Under the pieces are notes generated by a model. That model was not told where the DNA came from and did no database searches. It saw only the letters and a program-made list of their open reading frames with translations. A stretch of DNA of 64,000 nucleotides from Tistrella mobilis KA081020-065 (GTDB lineage: Bacteria; Pseudomonadota; Alphaproteobacteria; Tistrellales; Tistrellaceae). The stretch is from contig NC_017956.1 in NCBI RefSeq assembly GCF_000264455.2, positions 3,082,001-3,146,000 on the forward strand, written 5' to 3'. Position 1 is the first letter of the stretch; each line of letters begins with the position of its first letter. Positions 55,561-62,730 of the stretch are shown piece after piece. A program made the translations under genes and the position numbers.

Positions 55561-57429
55561 ATGTCGCGCCGCAAGCCGAAGTCTCCCCGCCCCGCAGGTG
55601 CCGCCGGCACCCGGGCCCTGATCACCCGCCTCGCCCGCGAGCATCTGCGCCCCTATTGGCGGCGGATCGCGCTTGCGATCGGGGCGATGATCGTGACCGC
55701 GGCTGCAACCGCCGCCAATGCCTGGCTGATGCAGCCGGTGCTGGATGACGTGTTCCTGAAGCGCGACGAGACCATGCTGCTGCTGGTGCCCGCCGCCGTG
55801 CTCGCCATTGCCGCCGCCAATGGTTTTGCGACCTATGCCGAACGGGTGCTGATGGAACGGCTGGGCACCCGCGTGGTGGCCGATCTGCAGCACCGGATGT
55901 ATCAGCGGCTGATGGCCGCCGATCTCGCCTTCTTCCACCGCACCGGATCGGGGCGGCTGATCGCGCGCTTCACCTATGACGTGCAGCTGGTCCGCAAATC
56001 CGCCGCCGCCGCGATCACCAGCCTGGCCAAGGAAAGCCTGACCGTCATCTTCCTGGTCGGGTTGATGTTCTGGCAGGACTGGCTGCTGGCGATCATCGCC
56101 TTCGTGGTCTTCCCGGTCGCGATCCTGCCGATCGCGAAGCTGGGCCGGCGGATGCGCAAGGTGTCGGACCGTGCCCAGGACCAGATCGGCCGGCTGACCG
56201 GCATTCTGGAAGAGACCTTCCTGGGCGCCCGCCACGTCAAGGCCTATGGCATGGAGGGCTATGAAACCCGGCGGATGGGGGTGACGGTCGAGGAAATCTA
56301 CCGCCTGACCGGCAAGGCCGAACGCATCCGTGCCGCCTCTTCGCCGATCATGGAGGCGCTGGGCGGCGTGGCGGTCGGCCTCGTCATCTTCTATGGCGGA
56401 TCACAGGTGGTCGCGGGCGAGACCACGCCCGGGGCCTTCTTCTCGTTCGTGACCGCCCTGCTGATGGCCTATCGCCCGGCCAAGACCCTCGCCAATCTGA
56501 ACGCCAATCTCCAGGAAGGCCTGGCCGCCGCCCATCGGGTGTTCGAACTGGTCGACCTGCCGGCGACGATCACCGACCGGCCGGACGCAAAGCCCCTGCC
56601 GCAGGTGATCGGCGGACCGGTGAAGGGCGAGATCCGGTTCGAGGATGCGCGCTTCGGCTATGGTGCCGACGGGGCGCCGGCGCTCGACGGGCTGGATCTG
56701 GTGGTGCCGGCGGGCAAGCGGGTGGCGCTGGTCGGCGCCTCGGGCGCCGGCAAGTCGACCGTGATCAACCTGATCCCGCGCTTCTACGACCTCGACGGCG
56801 GAAGGCTGACAATCGACGGGGCCGATGTCCGCGCGGTGACCCTGGCATCGCTGCGGGCTTCGATCGCGCTGGTCTCGCAGGAGGTGACGCTGTTCAACGA
56901 TAGCGTCGCAGCCAACATCGCCTATGGCCGGCCCGATGCCACGCGCGAAGACATCGAGGCCGCCGCGCGCGATGCAGCGGCACATGATTTCATCATGGCC
57001 CTGCCCAAGGGCTATGACACGCCGGTGGGCGAGCACGGCTCCAGCCTGTCGGGGGGCCAGCGCCAGCGGATCTCCATCGCCCGCGCCATGCTCAAGAACG
57101 CGCCGATCCTGCTGCTCGACGAGGCGACATCGGCACTCGACACCGAAAGCGAGCGGGCGGTGCAGGATGCGCTCACCCGGCTGATGGCCGGGCGCACGGT
57201 GGTGGTGGTGGCCCACCGGCTGTCGACCGTGGTCGATGCCGACCTGATCTGCGTGATGGATCGCGGTCGGGTGATCGAACAGGGCAGCCATGCCGAGCTG
57301 ATCGCCCAGGGCGGGGCCTATGCCCGGCTGCATGCGCTGCAATTCGCCGACCAGTCCGAGGCGCCTGTCGGCCATATCGATGTCGAGGATGCGGCGGACG
57401 TGGCCGCACCGGCCGTGCGGAAGGGCTGA
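55561..57429 (+). CDS. MsbA-like lipid A/lipid ABC exporter
   Basis: This 622-residue half-transporter has a six-helix type-I exporter membrane domain (about 35-330) and a nucleotide-binding domain with Walker A GASGAGKST (392-400), signature LSGGQRQR (496-503), Walker B ILLLDEATSALD and the H-loop VVAHRLST. Dimers flip lipid A-core or other lipids from the inner to the outer leaflet of the inner membrane. Genes for a DUF374 acyltransferase, KdtA, LpxK and an LpxL-like enzyme follow immediately, which supports an MsbA role. The start is ATG 55561; an upstream open frame overlaps the phosphatase gene. Confidence 0.9.
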   Translation: MSRRKPKSPRPAGAAGTRALITRLAREHLRPYWRRIALAIGAMIVTAAATAANAWLMQPVLDDVFLKRDETMLLLVPAAVLAIAAANGFATYAERVLMERLGTRVVADLQHRMYQRLMAADLAFFHRTGSGRLIARFTYDVQLVRKSAAAAITSLAKESLTVIFLVGLMFWQDWLLAIIAFVVFPVAILPIAKLGRRMRKVSDRAQDQIGRLTGILEETFLGARHVKAYGMEGYETRRMGVTVEEIYRLTGKAERIRAASSPIMEALGGVAVGLVIFYGGSQVVAGETTPGAFFSFVTALLMAYRPAKTLANLNANLQEGLAAAHRVFELVDLPATITDRPDAKPLPQVIGGPVKGEIRFEDARFGYGADGAPALDGLDLVVPAGKRVALVGASGAGKSTVINLIPRFYDLDGGRLTIDGADVRAVTLASLRASIALVSQEVTLFNDSVAANIAYGRPDATREDIEAAARDAAAHDFIMALPKGYDTPVGEHGSSLSGGQRQRISIARAMLKNAPILLLDEATSALDTESERAVQDALTRLMAGRTVVVVAHRLSTVVDADLICVMDRGRVIEQGSHAELIAQGGAYARLHALQFADQSEAPVGHIDVEDAADVAAPAVRKG

Positions 57430-57434
57430 GGCCG

Positions 57435-58166
57435 ATGGCGGGGCTGGTCAAGCGCTGGCTGAAGAGCGATCGGGCGCGCCGCCTCGCCTGCCGGATCGCC
57501 GCCGCCTACATCCGCCTGGTCCATGCCACCGGCCGCTGGCAGGTGAGCGGCGACGCCGCTCCCCGCGCCCATTGGGACGAGGGCCGGCCCTTCATCCTGG
57601 CCTTCTGGCACGGGCGGCTGCTGATGATGCCCCATGTCTGGCGGACGGGCATGCCGATGAACATGCTGATCAGCCAGCACCGCGACGGCCGGCTGATCGC
57701 CGATACCATCGCCCATTTCGGCCTGGGCTCGGTCGCCGGTTCGTCGTCGAAAGGCGGGGCGGCGGCGGTGCGCCAGATCGTGAAGGCGATCCGCGCCGGC
57801 GAATATGCCGGCGTCACCCCGGACGGACCCCGCGGGCCGCGCCAGCGGGCGAGCGGCGGCATCGCGGCGATTGCCCGGCTTTCAGGGGTGCCGGTCATCC
57901 CGGCCACCTTCGGCATGCGCCGGCGGCGGCTGCTGGGCAGCTGGGACCGGTTCCTGGTGCCGATGCCGTTCAGCCGCGGGGTGTTCATCTGGGGCGAGCC
58001 GATCCATGTCCCCCGCGATGCCGATGCCGCGACGCTGGACCGCTACCGGATCCGGATCGAGGACGAGTTGAACCGCATCACCGCAGAGGCGGACCGCGCC
58101 ACCGGCCATGCGCCGCTGGAGCTGCCGCCGCCGCTGGATGCCGAACAGGCGGCGGCGGATCGATGA
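57435..58166 (+). CDS. DUF374 family lysophospholipid/lipid A acyltransferase-like protein
   Basis: This 243-residue protein belongs to the DUF374 branch of the LPLAT acyltransferases. Visible are FILAFWHGRLLMMPHVW (catalytic-region histidine), SQHRDGRLIADT and GVTPDGPRGPRQRA. It starts five bases after the exporter stop and its TGA overlaps the kdtA ATG. The position inside a lipid A cluster suggests it adds or remodels an acyl chain of lipid A or a related lipid. No strong membrane helix is seen; peripheral inner-membrane attachment is likely. Confidence 0.9.
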   Translation: MAGLVKRWLKSDRARRLACRIAAAYIRLVHATGRWQVSGDAAPRAHWDEGRPFILAFWHGRLLMMPHVWRTGMPMNMLISQHRDGRLIADTIAHFGLGSVAGSSSKGGAAAVRQIVKAIRAGEYAGVTPDGPRGPRQRASGGIAAIARLSGVPVIPATFGMRRRRLLGSWDRFLVPMPFSRGVFIWGEPIHVPRDADAATLDRYRIRIEDELNRITAEADRATGHAPLELPPPLDAEQAAADR

Positions 58167-59497
58167 GCGGGGCGGGATCGATCAGTACGGCAGGTCTGGC
58201 TCTCGGCCTCTATCGCGGCCTCGCCCGGCTGGGCACGCCGCTGGTGAAGCGCCATCTGGAGCGCCGCCGGGTGGCGGGGCGCGAGCACGATACCCGGTGG
58301 CCGGAACGGCTGGGGCGCCCCGGCCTGCCGCGTCCGGCCGGGCGGCTGGTCTGGCTGCACGGCGCGAGTGTCGGTGAAAGCCTGTCGCTGCTGCCGCTGA
58401 TCGCGCGGCTGAAGGCGATGGCGCCCGCGACCACGGTGCTGGTCACCACCGGCACCGTCACCTCGGCCCGGTTGATGGAAAGCCGGCTGACGGAAACCGG
58501 GGGGGGCGTCGGTGCCCTGCATCAGTTCGCCCCGGTCGACCTGCCCGTGGCGGTCGACGGCTTCCTGGATCACTGGCGGCCGGATGCCGCGGTCTTCGTC
58601 GAAAGCGAGATCTGGCCCAATCTGATCGACGGGCTGGACCGGCGGCGCATTCCGCGCGCCCTGGTCAATGCCCGGATGTCGGCGACCTCTGCCCGGCGCT
58701 GGGCGAAGCTGCCCGGCCTCGCCGCCCGGCTGATCGGCGGCTTCCGGCCGCTGCTCGCCCAGGATGCCGACAGCGCCGCCCGGTTTTCGGCCGTGCTCGG
58801 CCGGCCGGTGCCGGCCCCGGGCAACCTTAAGGATGCGGCCGAGCCGCTGCCGGCGGATCCGGCGGCGGTCGCAGCGTTCAAGGCCGCGATCGGCGCGCGG
58901 CCGGTCTGGCTCGCCGCCAGCACCCATCCCGGCGAAGAGACGCAGATCCTGGCCGCCGACCGGGCGATGCGCGCGACCCGCCCCGATCTGCTGACCGTGA
59001 TCGTCCCCCGCCACCCCGAACGCGGCCCGGCCATCGCCGACGAGATCCGTGCGGCGGGGCTTCGGGTGGCGCGGCGGGCCGTCGGCGAACCGCTGACCAG
59101 GCAGACGCAGGTCTACCTTGCCGACACGCTCGGCGAACTGGGTCTTTTTTTTCGCGCAATCCCCCTCACCTTTATCGGAGGCTCGCTTGTCCCGGTCGGC
59201 GGGCATAATCTGCTCGAACCCGCGCGCCTCGGCGCCGCCGTGACGACCGGGCCGCATCTCGGCAATTTCGAGAGCCTGGCCGCCCGCTTCCGGGCAGCCG
59301 GGGCCGCGGAGATCGTCGAGGATGCCGCCGCACTCGCCCGGACGGCCGGGCAGCTGCTCGACGATCCGGCGGCGTGCGAGAGACTGGCCCGGGCCGGCGC
59401 CCGGGTGGCCGAAGAGGGACGTGCCGCGGTGGAGGCCATCGCGGCTGCACTGGAACCGCTTCTCGAACCGGCCGAGGCATCGGGAGATCCGTCGTGA
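58163..59497 (+). CDS. kdtA: 3-deoxy-D-manno-octulosonic acid transferase
   Basis: KdtA (WaaA) transfers Kdo from CMP-Kdo to lipid IVA. The 444-residue protein has an N-terminal membrane-anchoring stretch and a GT-B fold with WLHGASVGESLSLLPLI, FVESEIWPNL, WLAASTHPGEE and FIGGSLVPVGGHNLLEPA. The ATG overlaps the previous stop by four bases (ATGA) and its own TGA overlaps the GTG of lpxK. Confidence 0.95.
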   Translation: MSGAGSISTAGLALGLYRGLARLGTPLVKRHLERRRVAGREHDTRWPERLGRPGLPRPAGRLVWLHGASVGESLSLLPLIARLKAMAPATTVLVTTGTVTSARLMESRLTETGGGVGALHQFAPVDLPVAVDGFLDHWRPDAAVFVESEIWPNLIDGLDRRRIPRALVNARMSATSARRWAKLPGLAARLIGGFRPLLAQDADSAARFSAVLGRPVPAPGNLKDAAEPLPADPAAVAAFKAAIGARPVWLAASTHPGEETQILAADRAMRATRPDLLTVIVPRHPERGPAIADEIRAAGLRVARRAVGEPLTRQTQVYLADTLGELGLFFRAIPLTFIGGSLVPVGGHNLLEPARLGAAVTTGPHLGNFESLAARFRAAGAAEIVEDAAALARTAGQLLDDPAACERLARAGARVAEEGRAAVEAIAAALEPLLEPAEASGDPS

Positions 59498-60582
59498 AGG
59501 CACCGGAATTCTGGGGACGTCAGGCGAAACCGGTGGAGCGCCCGCTGCTCTGGGCGCTGGCGCCGCTGTCGCTCGTCTTCCGGGCGGCGGGCGCACTGCG
59601 CCGACTGCTGGCCCGGCCGGCCCGTGCCGGCGTGCCGGTGCTCTGTGTCGGTAATCTGACCGCCGGCGGCGCCGGCAAGACCCCGACCGCACTTGCCATC
59701 GCCGCCCGGCTGCGTGAACGCGGCCGCAGACCCCATGTGGTGCTGCGCGGCTATGGCGGCAGTGTGAAGGGCCCCGTGCTGGTCGACCCCATCGCCCATC
59801 GTGCCGAGCAGGTGGGCGACGAGGCCTTGCTGATCGCCCGCCGCCTGCCGACCTGGGTCGCCCGCGACCGGGTGGCGGGTGCACGTGCTGCTGCGGCGGC
59901 GGGGGCCGATGTCGTGATCCTGGATGACGGCTTCCAGAACCCGTCGATCGAAAAGGACCTGTCGCTGATCGTGGTCGATGGCGGCTATGGCTTCGGCAAT
60001 GGCCGGGTGATCCCGGCCGGCCCGATGCGCGAACCGCTGGCCCGGGGCCTGGCCCGCGCCGATGGCGTGGTGGTGGTGGGCGAGGACACGATCGACGTCG
60101 CCGCAGCCCTGCCCTTCGAACGCCCGGTGCTGCGCGCCGTGACCGTGCCCGGCCCCGAGACCCGGCGGCTGCGCAACCGCAAGGTCGTGGCCTTCGCCGG
60201 CATCGGCCGGCCCGAGAAATTCTTCGACACGCTGCGCACGATCGGCTGCCGCATCGCCGGCAGCTGGTCCTTCCCCGACCATCACCCCTATGATCCGGAC
60301 GAGATCGCCCGGCTGGTGGAGGTCGCCCATCGCATGGATGCCGTGTTGGTGACGACCGAGAAGGATCTGGTCCGCCTGCCGCCCGAGGCGCGCGACCTGG
60401 TCGACCACCTGACCATCAGCCTGGAATGGCTGGATGCCGACCCGCTGGACCGGCTGCTGGACCGCATCGACCCGCGCCGGCCGGAACCCGCCACGCCGGC
60501 CGGGCTGTCGCGGCTGATCGACGGCCGGGCCGGGCATGAGGACGGCACCGGACACGAGGACGGTACCGGACGCCGCAGATGA
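59494..60582 (+). CDS. lpxK: Tetraacyldisaccharide 4'-kinase
   Basis: LpxK phosphorylates the 4' position of the lipid A disaccharide precursor. The 362-residue protein has an N-terminal membrane-association region, the P-loop VGNLTAGGAGKTP (52-64), RGYGGS and ILDDGFQNPS. The start is a GTG overlapping the kdtA stop (GTGA), with GGGAG seven bases upstream. The C terminus ends in a duplicated HEDGTG hexapeptide that looks like a recent DNA duplication and lies outside the conserved domain. Confidence 0.96.
   Translation: MKAPEFWGRQAKPVERPLLWALAPLSLVFRAAGALRRLLARPARAGVPVLCVGNLTAGGAGKTPTALAIAARLRERGRRPHVVLRGYGGSVKGPVLVDPIAHRAEQVGDEALLIARRLPTWVARDRVAGARAAAAAGADVVILDDGFQNPSIEKDLSLIVVDGGYGFGNGRVIPAGPMREPLARGLARADGVVVVGEDTIDVAAALPFERPVLRAVTVPGPETRRLRNRKVVAFAGIGRPEKFFDTLRTIGCRIAGSWSFPDHHPYDPDEIARLVEVAHRMDAVLVTTEKDLVRLPPEARDLVDHLTISLEWLDADPLDRLLDRIDPRRPEPATPAGLSRLIDGRAGHEDGTGHEDGTGRRR
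60535..60570 (+). repeat. 18-bp tandem duplication at the lpxK 3' end
   Basis: Units 60535-60552 and 60553-60570 differ at two bases and encode HEDGTG twice at the C terminus of LpxK. The frame is preserved. Probably replication slippage without functional effect. Confidence 0.85.
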
Positions 60583-61499
60583 CTTCCAACACCCCCACCC
60601 CCGACACCCCGCCGATGACCTTCCGCCGGCGGCTGGAGAGCCTGTCCGGCCGCCTGGCCTTCGGCTTCGCCCGCCTGCTCGGCCTGGAACGCGCCTCGGC
60701 CTTCGGTGGCTGGCTGGCGCGCAATATCGGCCCGCGGATCAAGGTCAGCCGGATCGCCCGCCGCAACCTGGCCCGTGCCTTTCCCGAGCTCGGCCCCGAC
60801 GAGATCGAGCGCATCCTCCGCGCCATGTGGGACAATCTCGGCCGCACCGCCTTCGAGATCGCCCATCTCGACCGCTTCGACTGCACGGGCCGCGACCCCG
60901 CCCGGGTGGAGGTGATCGGCCACGAACACGCGCTGGCCGCCCGCGACGACGGCCGGCCGGGCATCTTCGTCTCGGGCCATTACGGCAATTGGGAACTGGC
61001 CTCGCTTGTCGCCACCCAGTCGGGCATCACCCTCACCCAGGTCTATCGCCAGGCCAACGACACCGAAATCGAGAAGCTGATCCAGCAGTCCCGCCGCCGC
61101 GCCGGCGGTGCGACCGATTTCCTGCCCAAGGGCGCAAAAGCCGCCCGCGAGATCATGAAACGCCTGAAGGCCGGCGGTCATCTGGCGATGATGATCGACC
61201 AGAAACTCAACACCGGCACCGCCCTGCCCTTCTTCGGCCGCGACGCCATGACCACCACGGCCCACGGCGAATTCGCGGTGCGCTTCAACGCCCCCCTGGT
61301 CACCGCCCATGTCGAACGCCTGGGCGGCCCCCGCTTCCGCATCACCATCGACCCGCCGATCGACCCGACCCCGGAGCCCGGCGAAACCCTGGAACAGGCC
61401 GCGGAACGCCTGACACGGCTGGTCAATGCCCGCCTGGAAGGCTGGATCCGCGAACGGCCGGATCTGTGGTTCTGGGTGCATAAGCGGTGGCCGGATTGA
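60579..61499 (+). CDS. Lipid A biosynthesis acyltransferase (LpxL/HtrB-like)
   Basis: This 306-residue protein adds a secondary acyl chain to Kdo-lipid A precursor. The catalytic H-X4-E motif is H134 to E139 in VSGHYGNWELA, with FLPKGAKAAREIMK and AMMIDQKLNTGTALPFFG downstream. The ATG overlaps the lpxK stop (ATGA). It is the last gene of the exporter-DUF374-kdtA-lpxK-lpxL run. Whether it uses lauroyl, myristoyl or another chain cannot be told. Confidence 0.93.
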   Translation: MTSNTPTPDTPPMTFRRRLESLSGRLAFGFARLLGLERASAFGGWLARNIGPRIKVSRIARRNLARAFPELGPDEIERILRAMWDNLGRTAFEIAHLDRFDCTGRDPARVEVIGHEHALAARDDGRPGIFVSGHYGNWELASLVATQSGITLTQVYRQANDTEIEKLIQQSRRRAGGATDFLPKGAKAAREIMKRLKAGGHLAMMIDQKLNTGTALPFFGRDAMTTTAHGEFAVRFNAPLVTAHVERLGGPRFRITIDPPIDPTPEPGETLEQAAERLTRLVNARLEGWIRERPDLWFWVHKRWPD

Positions 61500-61512
61500 G
61501 GGGGGGGCAGTC

Positions 61513-61543
61513 CTCAGATCCGCCGGAACTCAGATCCGCCGGA
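61513..61543. repeat. 15-bp direct repeat at the end of the HEPN frame
   Basis: CTCAGATCCGCCGGA occurs at 61513-61527 and again at 61529-61543. The second copy contains the stop codon and last codons of the HEPN-like frame. It may be a scar of the rearrangement that shortened that gene. Confidence 0.7.
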
Positions 61544-61814
61544 TGCTGACATGCATGCCCCCGTCACAGGCGTTGCGTGCCGCACCATGATCGAGCCCCC
61601 GATATACTTCAACCCAGGCGCGGTTCGGACGGCGGCTTCTGCTTGAGCCCACCAGGGAGTCCGCGCGACTGCGTGCCAGTTCGTGAAACGCCGCGTAACA
61701 GGCAGCGCTGACGGCCCGTCGCAGATCTGCCTGCCTGGGCCTTCGTCTGACACCGTCGGGACAAAGAGCTTTCGCCGACGCAATCAACCCGCGCGCCAGC
61801 GTCGCGTCAGGCAT
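61530..61814 (-). CDS. HEPN-like protein, probably truncated
   Basis: The 94-residue frame looks like the front of a HEPN-domain protein: LARGLIASAKAL, then the helix RPRQADLRRAVSAACYAAFHELAR (26-49) and WVEVYRGLDHGAARNAC (67-83). Family members I know of are longer (about 150 residues), and here the frame stops just after the second conserved block, at a short direct repeat next to the lpxL-like gene. Its ATG at 61814 overlaps the stop of the upstream partner by eight bases, so they form one unit. It may be inactive. Confidence 0.55.
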   Translation of the reverse strand: MPDATLARGLIASAKALCPDGVRRRPRQADLRRAVSAACYAAFHELARSRADSLVGSSRSRRPNRAWVEVYRGLDHGAARNACDGGMHVSIRRI

Positions 61815-62076
61815 GCGCACCCACCGGCCGGATGATCGGGAACACGTCGCGCATCTCGTCTCCCAAGACATCGCGCACCCGCCCGGTCAGCCCGAAGAAC
61901 CGGCCGGCAAAGTCCCGTGACGTGGTGTCGGGCGACATGACGACACGGATGAACAACACCTCGTCCCCCACTTCGTCCTCGGCCGTATCGATCTCGACGG
62001 CTTCCACCTTGTCGGCAAATCGCTCACGGATAACGCGATCGATCGCCTGCTATATTTCGTCCGTAAGCTGCAACAT
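61807..62076 (-). pseudogene. HEPN-partner gene interrupted by an in-frame TAG
   Basis: From ATG 62076, which has GAGGG 10 bases upstream, the frame reads MLQLTDEI, then a TAG stop at 62050-62052, and continues without break as QAIDRVIRERFADKVEAVEI to the TGA at 61807. The downstream part reads as an ordered small protein (VLFIRVVMSPDTTSRDFAG, DVFPIIRPVG), so the TAG looks like a nonsense mutation. A GTG at 62007 might allow reinitiation of a 66-residue piece. With the overlapping HEPN frame it resembles a toxin-antitoxin-like pair that has decayed. Confidence 0.55.
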
Positions 62077-62271
62077 CAAACTAATTCCCTCGTATTTATC
62101 TATTTATTTCAGGGACTTATCAGGATCACACCATGTCTTCCCGCTCATGCAACGCATCCGACGCGGCACCTTTACCCGCCTCGCCTTCTACATGAGGCCT
62201 ATAGTCCGTGGTTAAACGGGACGGACTGCCCCAGGCTCCGGAGGAACCTTCAGACAACGCCGGAGCCACCG

Positions 62272-62619
62272 ATGACCGACCAGCCTCCCACCGCGCCCTG
62301 CCCCGTCGCCACCCTCGCCACCGATTGGGCAATCCTGGACGACCAGATCGCCGGCGGCTGGGTCGATGTGACCGCGGAGCCAGGGTTGGCGCTGGCGCTG
62401 GATGCGCTGCGCAATGCCGTGATGGCGCGGGCAGTGGGGGTGACGGCGGGGTCGGTGTCAGGGGCCGCGTTTCAGGCCTGGCTGGTGGGGCTGCATGTCT
62501 CGATCGCCGACGATCCGGAGCTGGATGAAGACGCCCGGACCCGGCATCTGCGGCTCGCGGCCGAGGGCGCGCGGCATCTGCTGCGGTATCTGACCACGCT
62601 TCGGCTCCGGGAAGCGTAG
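62272..62619 (+). CDS. Hypothetical protein
   Basis: I do not recognise this 115-residue protein. It is acidic to neutral and mostly helical (LALALDALRNAVMARAVG, FQAWLVGLHVSIADDPELDEDARTRHLRLAAEGARHLL cut into helices), with no signal peptide or membrane segment. GGAG lies seven bases upstream of its ATG and codon use matches the genome, so it is likely a real gene. It stands alone between the HEPN remnant and the amidase. Confidence 0.6.
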   Translation: MTDQPPTAPCPVATLATDWAILDDQIAGGWVDVTAEPGLALALDALRNAVMARAVGVTAGSVSGAAFQAWLVGLHVSIADDPELDEDARTRHLRLAAEGARHLLRYLTTLRLREA

Positions 62620-62659
62620 CGCCAGCCCTGCCATAGCCCCCTGAAACCCCGAGGTCCGG

Positions 62660-62709
62660 AGGCCCCCGCCTCCGGGCGGGTCCAGGGCGGCAGCCCTGGC
62701 CCTGCGGAG
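62660..62709. repeat. GC-rich intergenic hairpins before the amidase end
   Basis: A 7-bp stem with tetraloop (62692-62698 and 62703-62709) follows GC-rich short dyads from about 62660 (GGCCCCCGCCTCCGGGCGGG). The arrangement looks like an intergenic palindromic element or terminator shared by the convergent hypothetical gene and amidase. No second copy is visible in the window. Confidence 0.4.
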
Positions 62710-62730
62710 CAGGAGGCACCGGCCTGTCCG

